NCBI RefSeq assembly: GCF_003605645.1
Contig: NZ_QVMU01000009.1
Span: forward strand, 106,406-170,405
DNA length: 64,000 nucleotides
DNA from: Vibrio sinensis
Lineage (GTDB): Bacteria > Pseudomonadota > Gammaproteobacteria > Enterobacterales > Vibrionaceae
Direction: 5' to 3'
In this document: positions 17,511-27,173 of the stretch, piece by piece
Position numbering within the stretch: position 1 is the stretch's first letter
Layout of the letters: the number at the start of each line of letters is the position of its first letter
The notes under the pieces: model-generated
What the model saw: only the letters and a program-made list of their open reading frames with translations
Database searches by the model: none
What the model was told of the DNA's origin: nothing
Position numbers and translations under genes: made by a program

Positions 17511-18839
17511 TTACATCAGGTTAAATGTGTACTTAATATCCAAGTTAATATCGTAGTAATCAAGATCTTCATTAACAACGCCTGTGCGTTTTTCCATAGC
17601 TTTGTTAACAATTAACTGAGTAGATACGCCTTTCAGGCTACCTTGTGTAAACTTGTGCTGGATAACTAAGTTTGCACCAACACCATCAACTTCAGTTGTT
17701 TCGTGATAATTTAGGTCGCCGTCGGTCTTAACTAGAGATAGCATAGCCATCCAGTTTTCATTGAAGCTGTAACCTGCGCCAGTCGAGAACGATGTGGTAT
17801 TTTGGTAGTTGCGAGAGATTGACATATCGAACGGGAAACCGATATCAGTGTCGATACCGCCTGCATCTATACGAGAACCAACTTGACCAAAACCAGCATT
17901 AGCAAACATTTTTCCTTTTGCGTAGGTAATTTGACCAGAAACTACATAAGTAGAATCGTCCTTACCTGTCGGTTGAGCGTCTTTGGTATATCCTAATAGA
18001 CTACCGTAGAACGCACGACCATCGAGCTTAATAAAGGATTTGTCATCATTTACCCACGCGTAATCGGTATTCATTTGTGCCTGAACAGAAACATCACCTT
18101 GATAGCTCATACCAAGACCAAAGTGTTTCATCGGATCGTCATACACGTATGCAGAAAAGTATCTCTCGCTTTTATCACCGTTAGCAACACTTTCATCAAC
18201 CATTTCAGTGTAGTAACCACCACCGAACTTGTTAGTAATCGCACCATAGAAGTGTGAATTCTCAGTTGGTGAATAACGAAGCATCGCACCTTCACGCATG
18301 TAAGGCATGGTACGAATTGAACTGTACTCTAATAGTGGCACTGCATGATCGATAGTACCGTGTCCCATATCAACACCAAAGCGACCCAATTTCAACTCAA
18401 CGTTATCTGTTGGTTTGAAGTTCAAAGAACCTCCAAACAATGCGAACGATTCAGCACTGCCGCTACTTTCATCTAAGTAAAAACGACTAGTTGCGCTAGA
18501 TGGTGACCATAGTTTCTGCACTGTATATCCGAATGCTTGTACATCTAACCATGAAAGTAAATTATCAGTTTCGTAGTCAAGCATCGCGCCTTGCACCCAT
18601 GCTTTAACATTTCCAGATTTGCAGTCGCGATCAATTGGCGTGGTATTTGGGTTGCCATTTTTGTCATAATCACCATCACCACAAGCACTAGGGCGATCCG
18701 CTATACGTAATTCGTTATGTAGTTTTAGTTTCAAAGATTGATCAAATTCATTGACAGATTCAGAAGCAATAGCGCTATTTGATAACGCAAGGGCAATAGC
18801 TGTTGCTAATATTCCTTTAGTAGTAATGATGCTTTTCAA
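17511..18839 (-). CDS. OprD-like outer-membrane porin
   Basis: 442 residues with a signal peptide ending SNSAIA. The mature N-terminus FDQSLKLKLHNELRIADR, the block LKLGRFGVDMGHGTIDH followed by LEYSSIRTMPYMREGAML, and a C-terminal end in YTFNLM fit the OprD/OccK-type 18-strand porins that admit carboxylate-bearing substrates. The start appears to be TTG with AAAGG about ten bases upstream; no in-frame ATG is close. It lies 154 bases downstream of the symporter gene on the same strand, matching an uptake route: porin in the outer membrane, then the symporter in the inner membrane. Confidence 0.8.
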   Translation of the reverse strand: MKSIITTKGILATAIALALSNSAIASESVNEFDQSLKLKLHNELRIADRPSACGDGDYDKNGNPNTTPIDRDCKSGNVKAWVQGAMLDYETDNLLSWLDVQAFGYTVQKLWSPSSATSRFYLDESSGSAESFALFGGSLNFKPTDNVELKLGRFGVDMGHGTIDHAVPLLEYSSIRTMPYMREGAMLRYSPTENSHFYGAITNKFGGGYYTEMVDESVANGDKSERYFSAYVYDDPMKHFGLGMSYQGDVSVQAQMNTDYAWVNDDKSFIKLDGRAFYGSLLGYTKDAQPTGKDDSTYVVSGQITYAKGKMFANAGFGQVGSRIDAGGIDTDIGFPFDMSISRNYQNTTSFSTGAGYSFNENWMAMLSLVKTDGDLNYHETTEVDGVGANLVIQHKFTQGSLKGVSTQLIVNKAMEKRTGVVNEDLDYYDINLDIKYTFNLM

Positions 18840-18993
18840 TTTTATTAACCTTTTGTTTATTTCTAATTAATAGGGGGTTGGTTTTAATTAGTGTTTAGCA
18901 GCCAAACTCGACCGCTAAACAGGTCACGATTATTGTTTTATAATTATTTTGATTATTTTTATTGTTGAGCTTTTATTATTCAGATTATTTAAA

Positions 18994-20445
18994 TTAGCCT
19001 TTGTCACCTAATTTCATCATTGCTTGGTTATGTTTAACCATTTCTTCACGTTTTTCAGGAGTTAGGTTCCAAATGAACTTGAAGATTAACCACATCAAAC
19101 CTGCTGCAACTGCTGGCATCAAGAACACGATAGCGTGTAAACCTTGTTGCGTTTCAAGCGTTTGCGTCGCTAGAGTAGCGTTGTAACCTACTAGAGTCAC
19201 ACCAACACCACCAACTAGGCCAGCTAGAGCACCTGCTAGTTTACGAGACAGAGAGTAAGCAGAGTAGATAACACCAGCTTCACGCTTACCTGTTTTGTAA
19301 TGGTTGTATTCGATACAGTCAGCAACTAATGCCCACATAACACCGACACTGAACATGCTGAACACTTTTTCTATACAGTAGAACGTTAGATATTGCATTG
19401 GTGTAGATACTAAGAAGTAACCAGCTGTACAGAAAACTAGAGAACCAGCACAACACCATAGAATAAGCAGACGGTTACCGAACTTATCAACGAGCTTAGG
19501 GCTGAATTTCATAATCAATGCCATTACTGTTAAGTCAATAAAACCAGTGTAAGCAAGGATTTCCATCGCGTTATCTAGGTTACTACGGATGTAGAACAGT
19601 AGAACACCACCAATACCGTAAAGTGCAGTAAGAGAAACAAGACCAGCCATCGCCGCTGCAATTAAAAGACGATTAGTAAAGATAGAGCGAATCTGCTCTT
19701 TAAACGGGGTCATTGGTTGTGGTTCTGGCTTGATATTCTCTTTAGTGTTCAAGAATGCGAGCGTGTGAGATGTAATACCTAGAATACTACAAGCAACCGC
19801 ACCAACTAGGTATGCTGTTTTCATGTCGTCAGCAAAGATAACGAAAGCAATAGGTAATGCAGTTTTGATGATCGTACCCGCTAGAATCGCACCAAATACA
19901 CGGAAGTTAGAAAGTGCTAGACCCTCCGCCGCATCTTGTGTCATTGAAGAGGCAAGTGAACCATAAGGAATGTTAACAAAGGTGTAACACATACCCCAGA
20001 TGATGTATGTAGCTGACATCCAAGCAATCTTAGCGTTCATTGATTCTAGTGAATCTGGAACCAAGAACATTAATACTGCTGCTGCTGCAAGCATGAACGT
20101 ACCTTTTAATAGGTAAGGTCGATACTTATCTGCTTTTGGATCGTTTTTCTTGATGTATGCGCGCTCTGAGATTGTACCCATGATTGGATCATTACAACCA
20201 TCCCAGATACGAGCAACAAGGAATAAAACACCCACTGCGGCTGCGGATACGCCGATAACATCTACATAAAACGCCATGAAAAATGTAGAAGATAAAGCAA
20301 ATGACATGTTATTGCCGATGTCACCGAACATATATCCAATTTTATTTCTTAAACATAATTTCTTATTCGGGTTACTCGTATCAACCTTATTAAAAAAGTT
20401 CCAGAGCCATGACCTTTGTTGCGGTGTAGCTGTTATTGTACTCAT
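18994..20445 (-). CDS. GPH-family (glycoside-pentoside-hexuronide) symporter
   Basis: 483 residues, about twelve membrane segments. The N-terminal KIGYMFGDIGNNMSFALSST and DGCNDPIMG (the NDPxMG motif that contributes the cation site) and the KREAGVIYSAYSLSRKLAG block in the second half are diagnostic of MelB/UidB/XylP-type carriers. It likely imports an intact uronide or oligosaccharide with Na+ or H+. TGGAAG precedes the ATG. It follows uxuA copy 2 by 54 bases and precedes the porin gene, so uptake and first-step catabolism are encoded together. Confidence 0.9.
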   Translation of the reverse strand: MSTITATPQQRSWLWNFFNKVDTSNPNKKLCLRNKIGYMFGDIGNNMSFALSSTFFMAFYVDVIGVSAAAVGVLFLVARIWDGCNDPIMGTISERAYIKKNDPKADKYRPYLLKGTFMLAAAAVLMFLVPDSLESMNAKIAWMSATYIIWGMCYTFVNIPYGSLASSMTQDAAEGLALSNFRVFGAILAGTIIKTALPIAFVIFADDMKTAYLVGAVACSILGITSHTLAFLNTKENIKPEPQPMTPFKEQIRSIFTNRLLIAAAMAGLVSLTALYGIGGVLLFYIRSNLDNAMEILAYTGFIDLTVMALIMKFSPKLVDKFGNRLLILWCCAGSLVFCTAGYFLVSTPMQYLTFYCIEKVFSMFSVGVMWALVADCIEYNHYKTGKREAGVIYSAYSLSRKLAGALAGLVGGVGVTLVGYNATLATQTLETQQGLHAIVFLMPAVAAGLMWLIFKFIWNLTPEKREEMVKHNQAMMKLGDKG

Positions 20446-20499
20446 AATTAAACTTCCAAATTTAGGTGGTCAGACCAATTCCGACCACCTTTAATCTAT

Positions 20500-21684
20500 T
20501 TAACTAAATTCAGTGCGTTTGAGTGCGAACTCGACGCCTCGAACTTCCGCTAGACCTTTCAAGCGTCCGATAGCCGAGTAGCCGTTCATGTTTTTCTTTT
20601 TCAGGTCATCTAACATTTGATGACCGTGGTCTGGACGCATTGGGATTAAACGGATGTCGCCTTTCTCCGAGCGTCTTTTTTCTTCGCTAAGTAGGGCATG
20701 GACAACATTAAACATGTCCACATCACCTTCTAAGTGAGCTGCTTCATGGAATGAAAGTGGGTTAGCTTCATCACGTTGCGTTGAACGTAAGTGAGCAAAA
20801 TAAATTCGAGAAGAGTGCTTGTTGATCATGCAAACAAGGTCGTTGTCAGCTCGCACACCGTAAGAACCAGTACACATAGTGAAACCGTTCATCTTGCTTG
20901 GTACGTTTTCAACTAACCAATCCATATCTTCGATCGTTGAAACAATGCGAGGTAGACCAAATAGAGGACGCGGTGGATCGTCAGGGTGTACTGCTAGTCT
21001 TAAACCATGTAATTCACAAACAGGGATAAGTTCGCCCAAGAAAAGTGCCATATGTTCACGCAGCTTATCTTTGTTGATCTCTGCATAACGGGCAAGTTGA
21101 TCTTTAAAGTTGTCAAGTGTGTAAGACTCTTCTGAACCTGCTAAACCTGCGATAATATTGCTTGTTAGCTTATCAATTTCAGCAGCCGTCATTGACTCGA
21201 AGCAAGAACGTGCTTCTTCTTGTTCTGCCTGTGAATATTCTTCTTTTGCTTCTTCACGACAAAGAATAAATAGATCGAATGCAGCAAATTGAACTTGATC
21301 AAAACGTAGAGCACGAGAACCATCTGGTAATTCAAACGCTAAATCAGTACGAGTCCAATCCAAAACTGGCATAAAGTTGTAGCAAACCGTATCAATGCCA
21401 CATTCAGCAAGATTTATGATGCTTTGCTTGTAGTTTTCAATCCATTGCGCGTAATTACCAGTACGAGTTTTGATCTCTTCATGAACTGGAATACTCTCAA
21501 CGACAGACCAATTCATACCCATCATTTCGATGGTTTCTTTGCGCTTCAAAATTTCAGCAACGGGCCATACCTGACCATTAGGAATATGATGAAGAGCAGT
21601 AACTATGCCAGTTGCACCTGCTTGTTTAATATCTGATAGAGAGACTGCATCTGAGTCACCGTACCATCTCCACGTTTGTTCCAT
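20500..21684 (-). CDS. uxuA: Mannonate dehydratase (copy 2)
   Basis: 394 residues, with the same landmarks as copy 1 ([54 protein letters not shown]). Differences are scattered through the barrel, as expected for an old duplication rather than a recent copy. It makes 2-keto-3-deoxygluconate from mannonate. CGAGGAA sits before the ATG. This copy heads the minus-strand uptake/dehydrogenase unit and is divergent from uxuB, with operators in between, so it should be co-induced with the uxuB operon. Copy 1 is instead linked to the regulator gene. Confidence 0.95.
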   Translation of the reverse strand: MEQTWRWYGDSDAVSLSDIKQAGATGIVTALHHIPNGQVWPVAEILKRKETIEMMGMNWSVVESIPVHEEIKTRTGNYAQWIENYKQSIINLAECGIDTVCYNFMPVLDWTRTDLAFELPDGSRALRFDQVQFAAFDLFILCREEAKEEYSQAEQEEARSCFESMTAAEIDKLTSNIIAGLAGSEESYTLDNFKDQLARYAEINKDKLREHMALFLGELIPVCELHGLRLAVHPDDPPRPLFGLPRIVSTIEDMDWLVENVPSKMNGFTMCTGSYGVRADNDLVCMINKHSSRIYFAHLRSTQRDEANPLSFHEAAHLEGDVDMFNVVHALLSEEKRRSEKGDIRLIPMRPDHGHQMLDDLKKKNMNGYSAIGRLKGLAEVRGVEFALKRTEFS

Positions 21685-21763
21685 AAATTCCTCGGTTTAT
21701 ATCTTTTTCGTTTATGGGCCTATTTTTATTCAATCAACCAATAAGAAGCAATTGAAAGAGTTC

Positions 21764-21779
21764 AATTGGTTGACCTATG
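21764..21779. promoter_or_regulatory. UxuR/ExuR-type operator near uxuA copy 2
   Basis: AATTGGTTGACCTATG fits TTGGT-N2-ACCAA with one mismatch in the right half. It lies 80 bases upstream of the uxuA start. A half-site-like CAATCAACCAAT lies at 21731-21742. Confidence 0.6.
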
Positions 21780-21795
21780 TGGCAATAAAACTTAA

Positions 21796-21811
21796 TTTTG
21801 GTACACCAGAA
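21796..21811. promoter_or_regulatory. Second UxuR/ExuR-type operator near uxuA copy 2
   Basis: TTTTGGTACACCAGAA matches TTGGT-N2-ACCAA except for the last base. It lies one to three helical turns from the preceding site. Confidence 0.6.
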
Positions 21812-22166
21812 GCAGAATTGTGACCAACATCTTAGACTAAGGGGGGACTTTCCATTACGACACATCCCCTTTGCAAGTTAGTTATGAACCAATTCTTCTT
21901 ATTAAAGCACTAGGAGCAACATAGAGAACCAAAATAATTAACTTGCTGTTTTTAAATGAAATTAAATTAACAAATCACATAAAAAACTGACTGTAGGCAG
22001 AGAAAACTTTAGCTATGATTGATAAGTTCACACCAATTATTAGGATACGAAGCAGTCGCTATTTCTATTGATTTAGACCCACTTTTATTGATATTAGCTA
22101 AAGAATAGCCAGCATAATCACCACGCATCTCCTATCACTCAAAGCCAAATAAGTGAGGGTAATGGT

Positions 22167-22182
22167 AATTGGTTGATCAAAG
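22167..22182. promoter_or_regulatory. UxuR/ExuR-type operator in uxuB control region
   Basis: TAATTGGTTGATCAAA at about 22166-22181 contains TTGGT-N2-A and a degenerate right half (TCAA for CCAA). Confidence 0.5.
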
Positions 22183-22200
22183 ACACACTTGCGAGCAATT

Positions 22201-22216
22201 AATTGGTCAACCAATT
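22201..22216. promoter_or_regulatory. UxuR/ExuR-type operator upstream of the CRP site
   Basis: AATTGGTCAACCAATT is identical to the first operator in front of uxuR (9208-9223). It ends four bases before the CRP-type site. Confidence 0.8.
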
Positions 22217-22220
22217 CAAC

Positions 22221-22236
22221 TGTGAAGTGAATCACA
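22221..22236. promoter_or_regulatory. CRP (cAMP receptor protein) site upstream of uxuB
   Basis: TGTGAAGTGAATCACA matches TGTGA-N6-TCACA exactly in both half-sites. It lies between two GntR operators and 270 bases before the uxuB ATG, implying catabolite activation of the uxuB-uxaC-kdgK-eda operon, with a long leader if the promoter is next to the site. Confidence 0.85.
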
Positions 22237-22311
22237 GACTAGAGGTGGTAACTGCATATAATGCGCTTCAGAGAAGAAATATTGTTGAACAAGGCATAAA
22301 CAGATCGTTTT

Positions 22312-22327
22312 ATGTGGTCGACCAATT
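22312..22327. promoter_or_regulatory. UxuR/ExuR-type operator downstream of the CRP site
   Basis: ATGTGGTCGACCAATT differs from the perfect palindrome at 9220-9235 only at the left edge. Its place after the CRP site suits repression by blocking polymerase. Confidence 0.75.
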
Positions 22328-22505
22328 AAAAGATATTTCCATCAAAGCGACCTTTTTGCGGTATTAACGACAACCTCGTTTATTCCACAAATCAATCAGC
22401 TGATATTGGGTCACGAATTCTCGCTACATGTAATTTGATTCTCAGATTTGGGTCCATAAATTCGCTTCGTTGTATCTAGTGAGTAACGAAGCCAAGGAAA
22501 AAATA

Positions 22506-23969
22506 ATGAAAACAATCGCAAATACCAACTTGAATGAACAAGTCATTCGTCCAACTTTCGCTCGCTCAAACCTGAATACTCGTATTGTTCACCTTGGTTT
22601 CGGTGCTTTCCACCGTGCTCACCAAGCGCTATTCACCAATGAAATGCTAGAGAAGACCAACAGTGATTGGGGCATTTGCGAAGTAAACCTATTTGGCGGC
22701 GAAGACCTGATTGAGCAGCTGCGCGCACAAGACCACCTATACACAGTGGCAGAAAAGGGCGCAGAATCGACCGACGTTAAGTTGATTGCATCAGTAACGG
22801 AATCGCTACACCCAACATTAGATGGTAAAGCGGCTGTATTAGCTAAGATGACCGAAGAGCAAGTGGCTATCGTTTCGATGACCATTACTGAAAAAGGTTA
22901 CTGCGCAGATCCAGCGACAGGTCGCCTAGACAAAAACAACGGCTTAATCATTGCTGATTTGGCTAATCCGCAAGACCCTAGCTCTGCGATCGGTTATATC
23001 GTTGAAGCACTTCGTCAACGTCGTGAGAAAGGTATTCAACCATTTACCGTTATGTCTTGCGATAACGTACAAGAGAACGGTCACGTAGCACGCGCTGCTG
23101 TACTGGATTTTGCTAACCTAGTTGATACCGATTTAGCCGCTTGGATTGAAGCGAATGTGACGTTCCCATGCACCATGGTTGACCGCATCGTACCAGCAGC
23201 AACTGAAGAAACATTAACTGAAATCGCAACACTTGTAGGCGTAGAAGACCTATGCGGTATTGCGTGTGAACCATTCCGCCAATGGGTTATTGAAGATAAC
23301 TTTGTTGCAGGCCGCCCAGATTGGAATGTTGCAGGCGCTGAATTCGTTAGCGACGTTGTACCATTTGAAGAAATGAAACTGCGTATGCTAAACGGCAGTC
23401 ACTCATTCCTAGCTTACTTAGGTTACCTAGGTGGCTACGCACACATTTCAGACACAATGACGAATGATGATTATCGCAAAGCGGCATTCGACATGATGAT
23501 GAAAGCACAAGCTCCAACACTAAACATGCCTGAGGGTACAAATTTAGAAGCGTACGCAACACTACTGATTGAACGCTTCACGAACCCAAGTCTAAAACAC
23601 CAAACATGGCAAATTGCGATGGATGGTAGCCAGAAGATCCCTCAACGTATGGGCGGTTCACTACGTCACCACCTTGCACAAGGTAGTGATTTCAAATGGT
23701 TAGCTTTAGGTATCGCTGGTTGGATGCGTTACGTTGCTGGTGTTAACGAGAGTGGTGAAGCAATTGATGTTCGCGACCCTATGGTTGAACAATTCCAGGC
23801 AATTTACGCAGAACATGGTCTAAATGTGTCTGCAGTAAAAGCATTGCTATCGATTGAAGCAATTTTCGGTACTGACCTTATCGCAAACGACACGTTTGTT
23901 TCTGCGGTCACTGACGCTTATCAGCTTATCCTTGACCAAGGTGCTCGCGCAGCTGTCGCTTCGCTATAA
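22506..23969 (+). CDS. uxuB: D-fructuronate reductase (mannonate 5-oxidoreductase)
   Basis: 487 residues from ATG 22506, which has CCAAGGAAA in front; an in-frame TTG at 22470 is less likely. The polyol-type dehydrogenase signatures are present: RIVHLGFGAFHRAHQALF (NAD binding), MTITEKGYC, VMSCDNVQENG, DRIVPAAT and the catalytic KLRMLNGSH. UxuB reduces D-fructuronate to D-mannonate with NADH in the cytoplasm. The gene leads a four-gene plus-strand operon with uxaC, kdgK and eda, so its product feeds the mannonate dehydratases encoded divergently. Control is by UxuR-type operators plus CRP. Confidence 0.95.
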   Translation: MKTIANTNLNEQVIRPTFARSNLNTRIVHLGFGAFHRAHQALFTNEMLEKTNSDWGICEVNLFGGEDLIEQLRAQDHLYTVAEKGAESTDVKLIASVTESLHPTLDGKAAVLAKMTEEQVAIVSMTITEKGYCADPATGRLDKNNGLIIADLANPQDPSSAIGYIVEALRQRREKGIQPFTVMSCDNVQENGHVARAAVLDFANLVDTDLAAWIEANVTFPCTMVDRIVPAATEETLTEIATLVGVEDLCGIACEPFRQWVIEDNFVAGRPDWNVAGAEFVSDVVPFEEMKLRMLNGSHSFLAYLGYLGGYAHISDTMTNDDYRKAAFDMMMKAQAPTLNMPEGTNLEAYATLLIERFTNPSLKHQTWQIAMDGSQKIPQRMGGSLRHHLAQGSDFKWLALGIAGWMRYVAGVNESGEAIDVRDPMVEQFQAIYAEHGLNVSAVKALLSIEAIFGTDLIANDTFVSAVTDAYQLILDQGARAAVASL

Positions 23970-23978
23970 CATTCTATT

Positions 23979-24015
23979 CAATGCTCTCCACCTTTTACTA
24001 TGTGTGAGAGCATTG
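23979..24015 (+). repeat. Intercistronic hairpin between uxuB and uxaC
   Basis: CAATGCTCTC (23979-23988) pairs perfectly with GAGAGCATTG (24006-24015), loop 17 bases. There is no T-run, so it is likely an mRNA processing or stability element that sets uxuB versus uxaC levels. Confidence 0.6.
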
Positions 24016-24079
24016 TCGTTAATACGAATTTTGGTGTTGGCTATGAATATTTCTATCGCGAGCACCGTTGGAGTAAAAA

Positions 24080-25492
24080 ATGAAAAATTTCTTGTGTGAT
24101 GATTTCCTACTGAGCAACGAAACCGCTCGTCGTCTTTACCATGAGCATGCTGCTGGTCAACCAATTTATGACTACCACTGTCACCTCAATTCCGCTGAAG
24201 TCGCGCAAGACCGTCGCTTTGACAACCTAGCTCAAATCTGGCTAGCGGGTGATCACTACAAATGGCGTGGTATGCGCTCTGCTGGTATCAATGAACAACT
24301 AATTACTGGCGATGCTTCTGACTACGACAAATTCCAAGCATGGGCAAAAACCGTTCCTCAGACATTAGGCAACCCGCTTTACCACTGGACACACCTAGAA
24401 TTACGCCGTCCATTTGGCATCACTGGTAAACTGCTTAGCCCAACCACAGCCGACAGCATTTGGCACGAGTGTAATGAATTGCTACAAACGCCTGAGTTCT
24501 CAGCACGTGGCATCATGAAGCAAATGAACGTGGTTATGGCTGGCACTACTGATGACCCTATTGATTCCCTTGAGCACCATCAAACCATCGCGAACGATAA
24601 CCAATTTGATGTTGAAGTACTACCAAGCTGGCGTCCTGACCGTGCATTCAAAATTGAACTTGCTGGCTTTGCAGAATATATGCAGCTTCTCGGACAAGCA
24701 GCAGATATCGAGATCACCAACTTTGCAACACTACTTGATGCACTAGACAAGCGCTTAGCGCACTTTGATGCTCACGGTTGTCGTGCTGCTGACCATGGTA
24801 TTGAAGTGGTACGTTACGCTGAGATCCCATCTGAAGCTGAACTAAGTTCATTATTGGTGCGTCGTGTTAATGGTGAAACGCTTTCTGAACTCGAGTGCGC
24901 TCAATTTTCAACCGCAGTTCAAGTTTGGCTCGGAAAACGTTACGCGAAGTTAGGTTGGGTAATGCAATTGCATATCGGTGCACAGCGTAATAACAACACG
25001 CGCATGTTCAAACTGCTTGGTGCAGATGCGGGATTTGATTCTATTGGCGATAAAACTTTTGCCTTTGAATTAGCGCACCTATTAGACGACATGGATCAAA
25101 GCAACGAGTTACCTAAAACCATCCTTTACTGCCTAAACCCTCGTGATAACGAGATGATGGCGACCATGATTGGTAACTTCCAAGGTGGCGGCATTGCTGG
25201 CAAAGTACAGTTCGGTTCTGGATGGTGGTTTAACGACCAAAAAGACGGCATGCAACGTCAAATGGAGCAATTGGCTCAGCTTGGCCTATTAAGCCAGTTT
25301 GTTGGTATGTTGACCGACTCTCGCAGCTTCTTGTCTTACACTCGCCACGAATATTTCCGCCGCATTCTTTGTGACATGATTGGTCGCTGGGCTGAAAATG
25401 GCGAAGTGCCAAACGATATGTCAATGCTTGGCGGGCTCGTGGAAGACATCAGTTTTAACAACGCAAAACGCTACTTTGCTAAGGAAGCGTAA
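24080..25492 (+). CDS. uxaC: Uronate (glucuronate) isomerase
   Basis: 470 residues, the normal UxaC length. Amidohydrolase-type metal-binding motif [13 protein letters not shown] near residue 30, [40 protein letters not shown] and [20 protein letters not shown] are diagnostic. It converts D-glucuronate to D-fructuronate (and D-galacturonate to D-tagaturonate). No uxaA or uxaB is in the window, so here the route is glucuronate-specific. GTTGGAGT precedes the ATG. kdgK follows after 2 bases. Confidence 0.95.
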   Translation: MKNFLCDDFLLSNETARRLYHEHAAGQPIYDYHCHLNSAEVAQDRRFDNLAQIWLAGDHYKWRGMRSAGINEQLITGDASDYDKFQAWAKTVPQTLGNPLYHWTHLELRRPFGITGKLLSPTTADSIWHECNELLQTPEFSARGIMKQMNVVMAGTTDDPIDSLEHHQTIANDNQFDVEVLPSWRPDRAFKIELAGFAEYMQLLGQAADIEITNFATLLDALDKRLAHFDAHGCRAADHGIEVVRYAEIPSEAELSSLLVRRVNGETLSELECAQFSTAVQVWLGKRYAKLGWVMQLHIGAQRNNNTRMFKLLGADAGFDSIGDKTFAFELAHLLDDMDQSNELPKTILYCLNPRDNEMMATMIGNFQGGGIAGKVQFGSGWWFNDQKDGMQRQMEQLAQLGLLSQFVGMLTDSRSFLSYTRHEYFRRILCDMIGRWAENGEVPNDMSMLGGLVEDISFNNAKRYFAKEA

Positions 25493-25494
25493 GC

Positions 25495-26481
25495 ATGAAA
25501 CAGATCGCTATCATCGGTGAATGCATGATTGAGTTGAACGGGAAACCGTTTGGCGAAATGCATCAAACCTTTGGTGGGGACTCACTTAATGCTGCGGTTT
25601 ATCTAAGCCGCAGCTGTGAACTCAACGCCAACCCAAATGACATCAAAATTTCCTACGTTTCAGCACTAGGTACTGACGCAATCAGCAATGGCATGCTGAC
25701 ACGCTGGCAAGATGAAGGGGTTAACACTGATCTTGTTCTACGTGACGAGCAGCGTACACCCGGCCTTTACCTTATTCAGTTAGATGACCAAGGTGAACGT
25801 ACATTCCTTTATTGGCGCAATCAGTCCCCTGCTCGCTATTTATTACAGCATCCGCAGTTTGACGATATTGCCCAAGCACTACAAAGTGTTGATCTCGTTT
25901 TCTTAAGTGGTATTAGCCTGGCTATTTTACCAGAAGAAGACCGTTTCACTCTATTAGCTCTACTTACTGAGTTACGACAACAAGGTGTTGAGATTGCCTT
26001 TGATAGCAACTTCCGCCCTGCTTTGTGGCCTCAAAACGAGGCGCTTGCGACCGTAAAAGAAATCTATACCGCGATGTACCAAACGACAGACCTCGCGTTA
26101 GTGACCTTTGATGATGAGCAGTTAATTTGGGGTGATGCCACACCGCAAGACACCCTTGTGCGCATGCAAAAGCAAGGCGTGAAACGCGCGATAGTAAAGT
26201 TAGGATCTGATGGCTGTCTTGTGGGCGATTTTGAATCAAACGCAGAGTATGCAGTCCCAACAACGCCCGTAGAAACGGTCGTTGATACTACTTCAGCGGG
26301 TGACTCATTTAACGGTGGCTTCTTGTCATGCTACCTTGCTGGCGGTTCACTAACTGAATCTTGCCAACGCGGAAACGCCATTGCTGGTGTGGTAATTCAA
26401 CATCGTGGCGCTATCATCCCAAAATCTGCCACTGATACTGTGACAAAAAAAAGACTAAGGAACTGTCATGTCTACGATTAG
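25495..26481 (+). CDS. kdgK: 2-keto-3-deoxygluconate kinase (PfkB family), copy 1
   Basis: 328 residues. N-terminal IAIIGECMIELNG and FGGDSLNAAVYLSR substrate region; C-terminal PfkB signature DTTSAGDSFNGGF with the catalytic Asp. It phosphorylates KDG to KDPG with ATP. The gene starts 2 bases after uxaC and overlaps eda by 14 bases, indicating translational coupling. A second kinase gene of the same family lies at 45.3 kb; the two are clearly distinct in sequence, e.g. FGGDSLNAA here versus LAGAELNVA there. Confidence 0.92.
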   Translation: MKQIAIIGECMIELNGKPFGEMHQTFGGDSLNAAVYLSRSCELNANPNDIKISYVSALGTDAISNGMLTRWQDEGVNTDLVLRDEQRTPGLYLIQLDDQGERTFLYWRNQSPARYLLQHPQFDDIAQALQSVDLVFLSGISLAILPEEDRFTLLALLTELRQQGVEIAFDSNFRPALWPQNEALATVKEIYTAMYQTTDLALVTFDDEQLIWGDATPQDTLVRMQKQGVKRAIVKLGSDGCLVGDFESNAEYAVPTTPVETVVDTTSAGDSFNGGFLSCYLAGGSLTESCQRGNAIAGVVIQHRGAIIPKSATDTVTKKRLRNCHVYD

Positions 26482-27097
26482 AGACCAACTTAAAGCATTA
26501 AAAGTGATTCCGGTGATTGCAATTGATAACGCCGAAGACATCATCCCGTTAGGAAAAGTATTAGTAGAAAATGGTTTACCAGCTGCTGAAATTACTTTTC
26601 GTTCAGACGCCGCAGTAGAAGCCATTCGCCTACTACGTCAATCTCAACCAGATATGTTGATTGGTGCGGGCACGGTTCTAAATCGTGAACAAGCTATCGC
26701 TGCAAAAGAAGCTGGTGCGACATTTGTGGTATCACCGGGTTTTAATCCAAATACGGTTAGAGCTTGCCAAGATATCGGTATTGATATCGTCCCTGGAGTT
26801 AACAACCCAAGTACCGTTGAAGCGGCACTTGAAATGGGCTTGACCACGTTAAAATTCTTCCCTGCGGAAGCGTCTGGTGGCATCAATATGCTGAAATCTC
26901 TGTTAGCACCTTACGTTGATGTTGAAATTATGCCTACTGGAGGCGTGAGCCCAAGCAACATCAAAGACTACCTAGCGATCCCTCGTGTACTTGCTTGTGG
27001 TGGTACTTGGATGGTTGATAAAAAATTGATTGAAGCTGGTGAATGGGATGAACTAGCTCGTCTAACAAGAGAAGCCGTTGAACTAGTAAACGCTTAA
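26468..27097 (+). CDS. eda: KDPG aldolase, copy 1
   Basis: 209 residues. KVIPVIAI near the start, the catalytic E41 in PAAEITFRS, GAGTVL, the Schiff-base lysine K129 in TLKFFPAEA and the phosphate-binding PTGGVSP. Splits 2-keto-3-deoxy-6-phosphogluconate into pyruvate and glyceraldehyde 3-phosphate, completing the glucuronate route. The start overlaps kdgK by 14 bases with AAGGAAC upstream. A terminator follows 20 bases after the stop. A second eda is at 44.5 kb. Confidence 0.95.
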   Translation: MSTIRDQLKALKVIPVIAIDNAEDIIPLGKVLVENGLPAAEITFRSDAAVEAIRLLRQSQPDMLIGAGTVLNREQAIAAKEAGATFVVSPGFNPNTVRACQDIGIDIVPGVNNPSTVEAALEMGLTTLKFFPAEASGGINMLKSLLAPYVDVEIMPTGGVSPSNIKDYLAIPRVLACGGTWMVDKKLIEAGEWDELARLTREAVELVNA

Positions 27098-27112
27098 TTT
27101 TTATAAGAATAT

Positions 27113-27153
27113 ATAAGGTCCCTTACTCATTAATTGAGTATGGGGCCTTTTTA
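27113..27153 (+). terminator. Terminator of the uxuB-uxaC-kdgK-eda operon
   Basis: AAGGTCCCTTACTCA pairs with TTGAGTATGGGGCCTT around a short AT loop, then TTTTT. Confidence 0.8.
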
Positions 27154-27173
27154 GCATTCACTTAAGGAGTGAT

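Larger units (their letters stand above)
21685..22505. promoter_or_regulatory. Divergent control region between uxuA copy 2 and uxuB
   Basis: About 820 bases without a credible gene. It holds several GntR-type operators and one CRP-type site, listed separately. The operators fall into a cluster near uxuA (21764-21811) and a cluster near uxuB (22167-22327), with about 350 bases of AT-rich DNA between them. This layout allows separate control of the two directions or looping. Confidence 0.8.
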
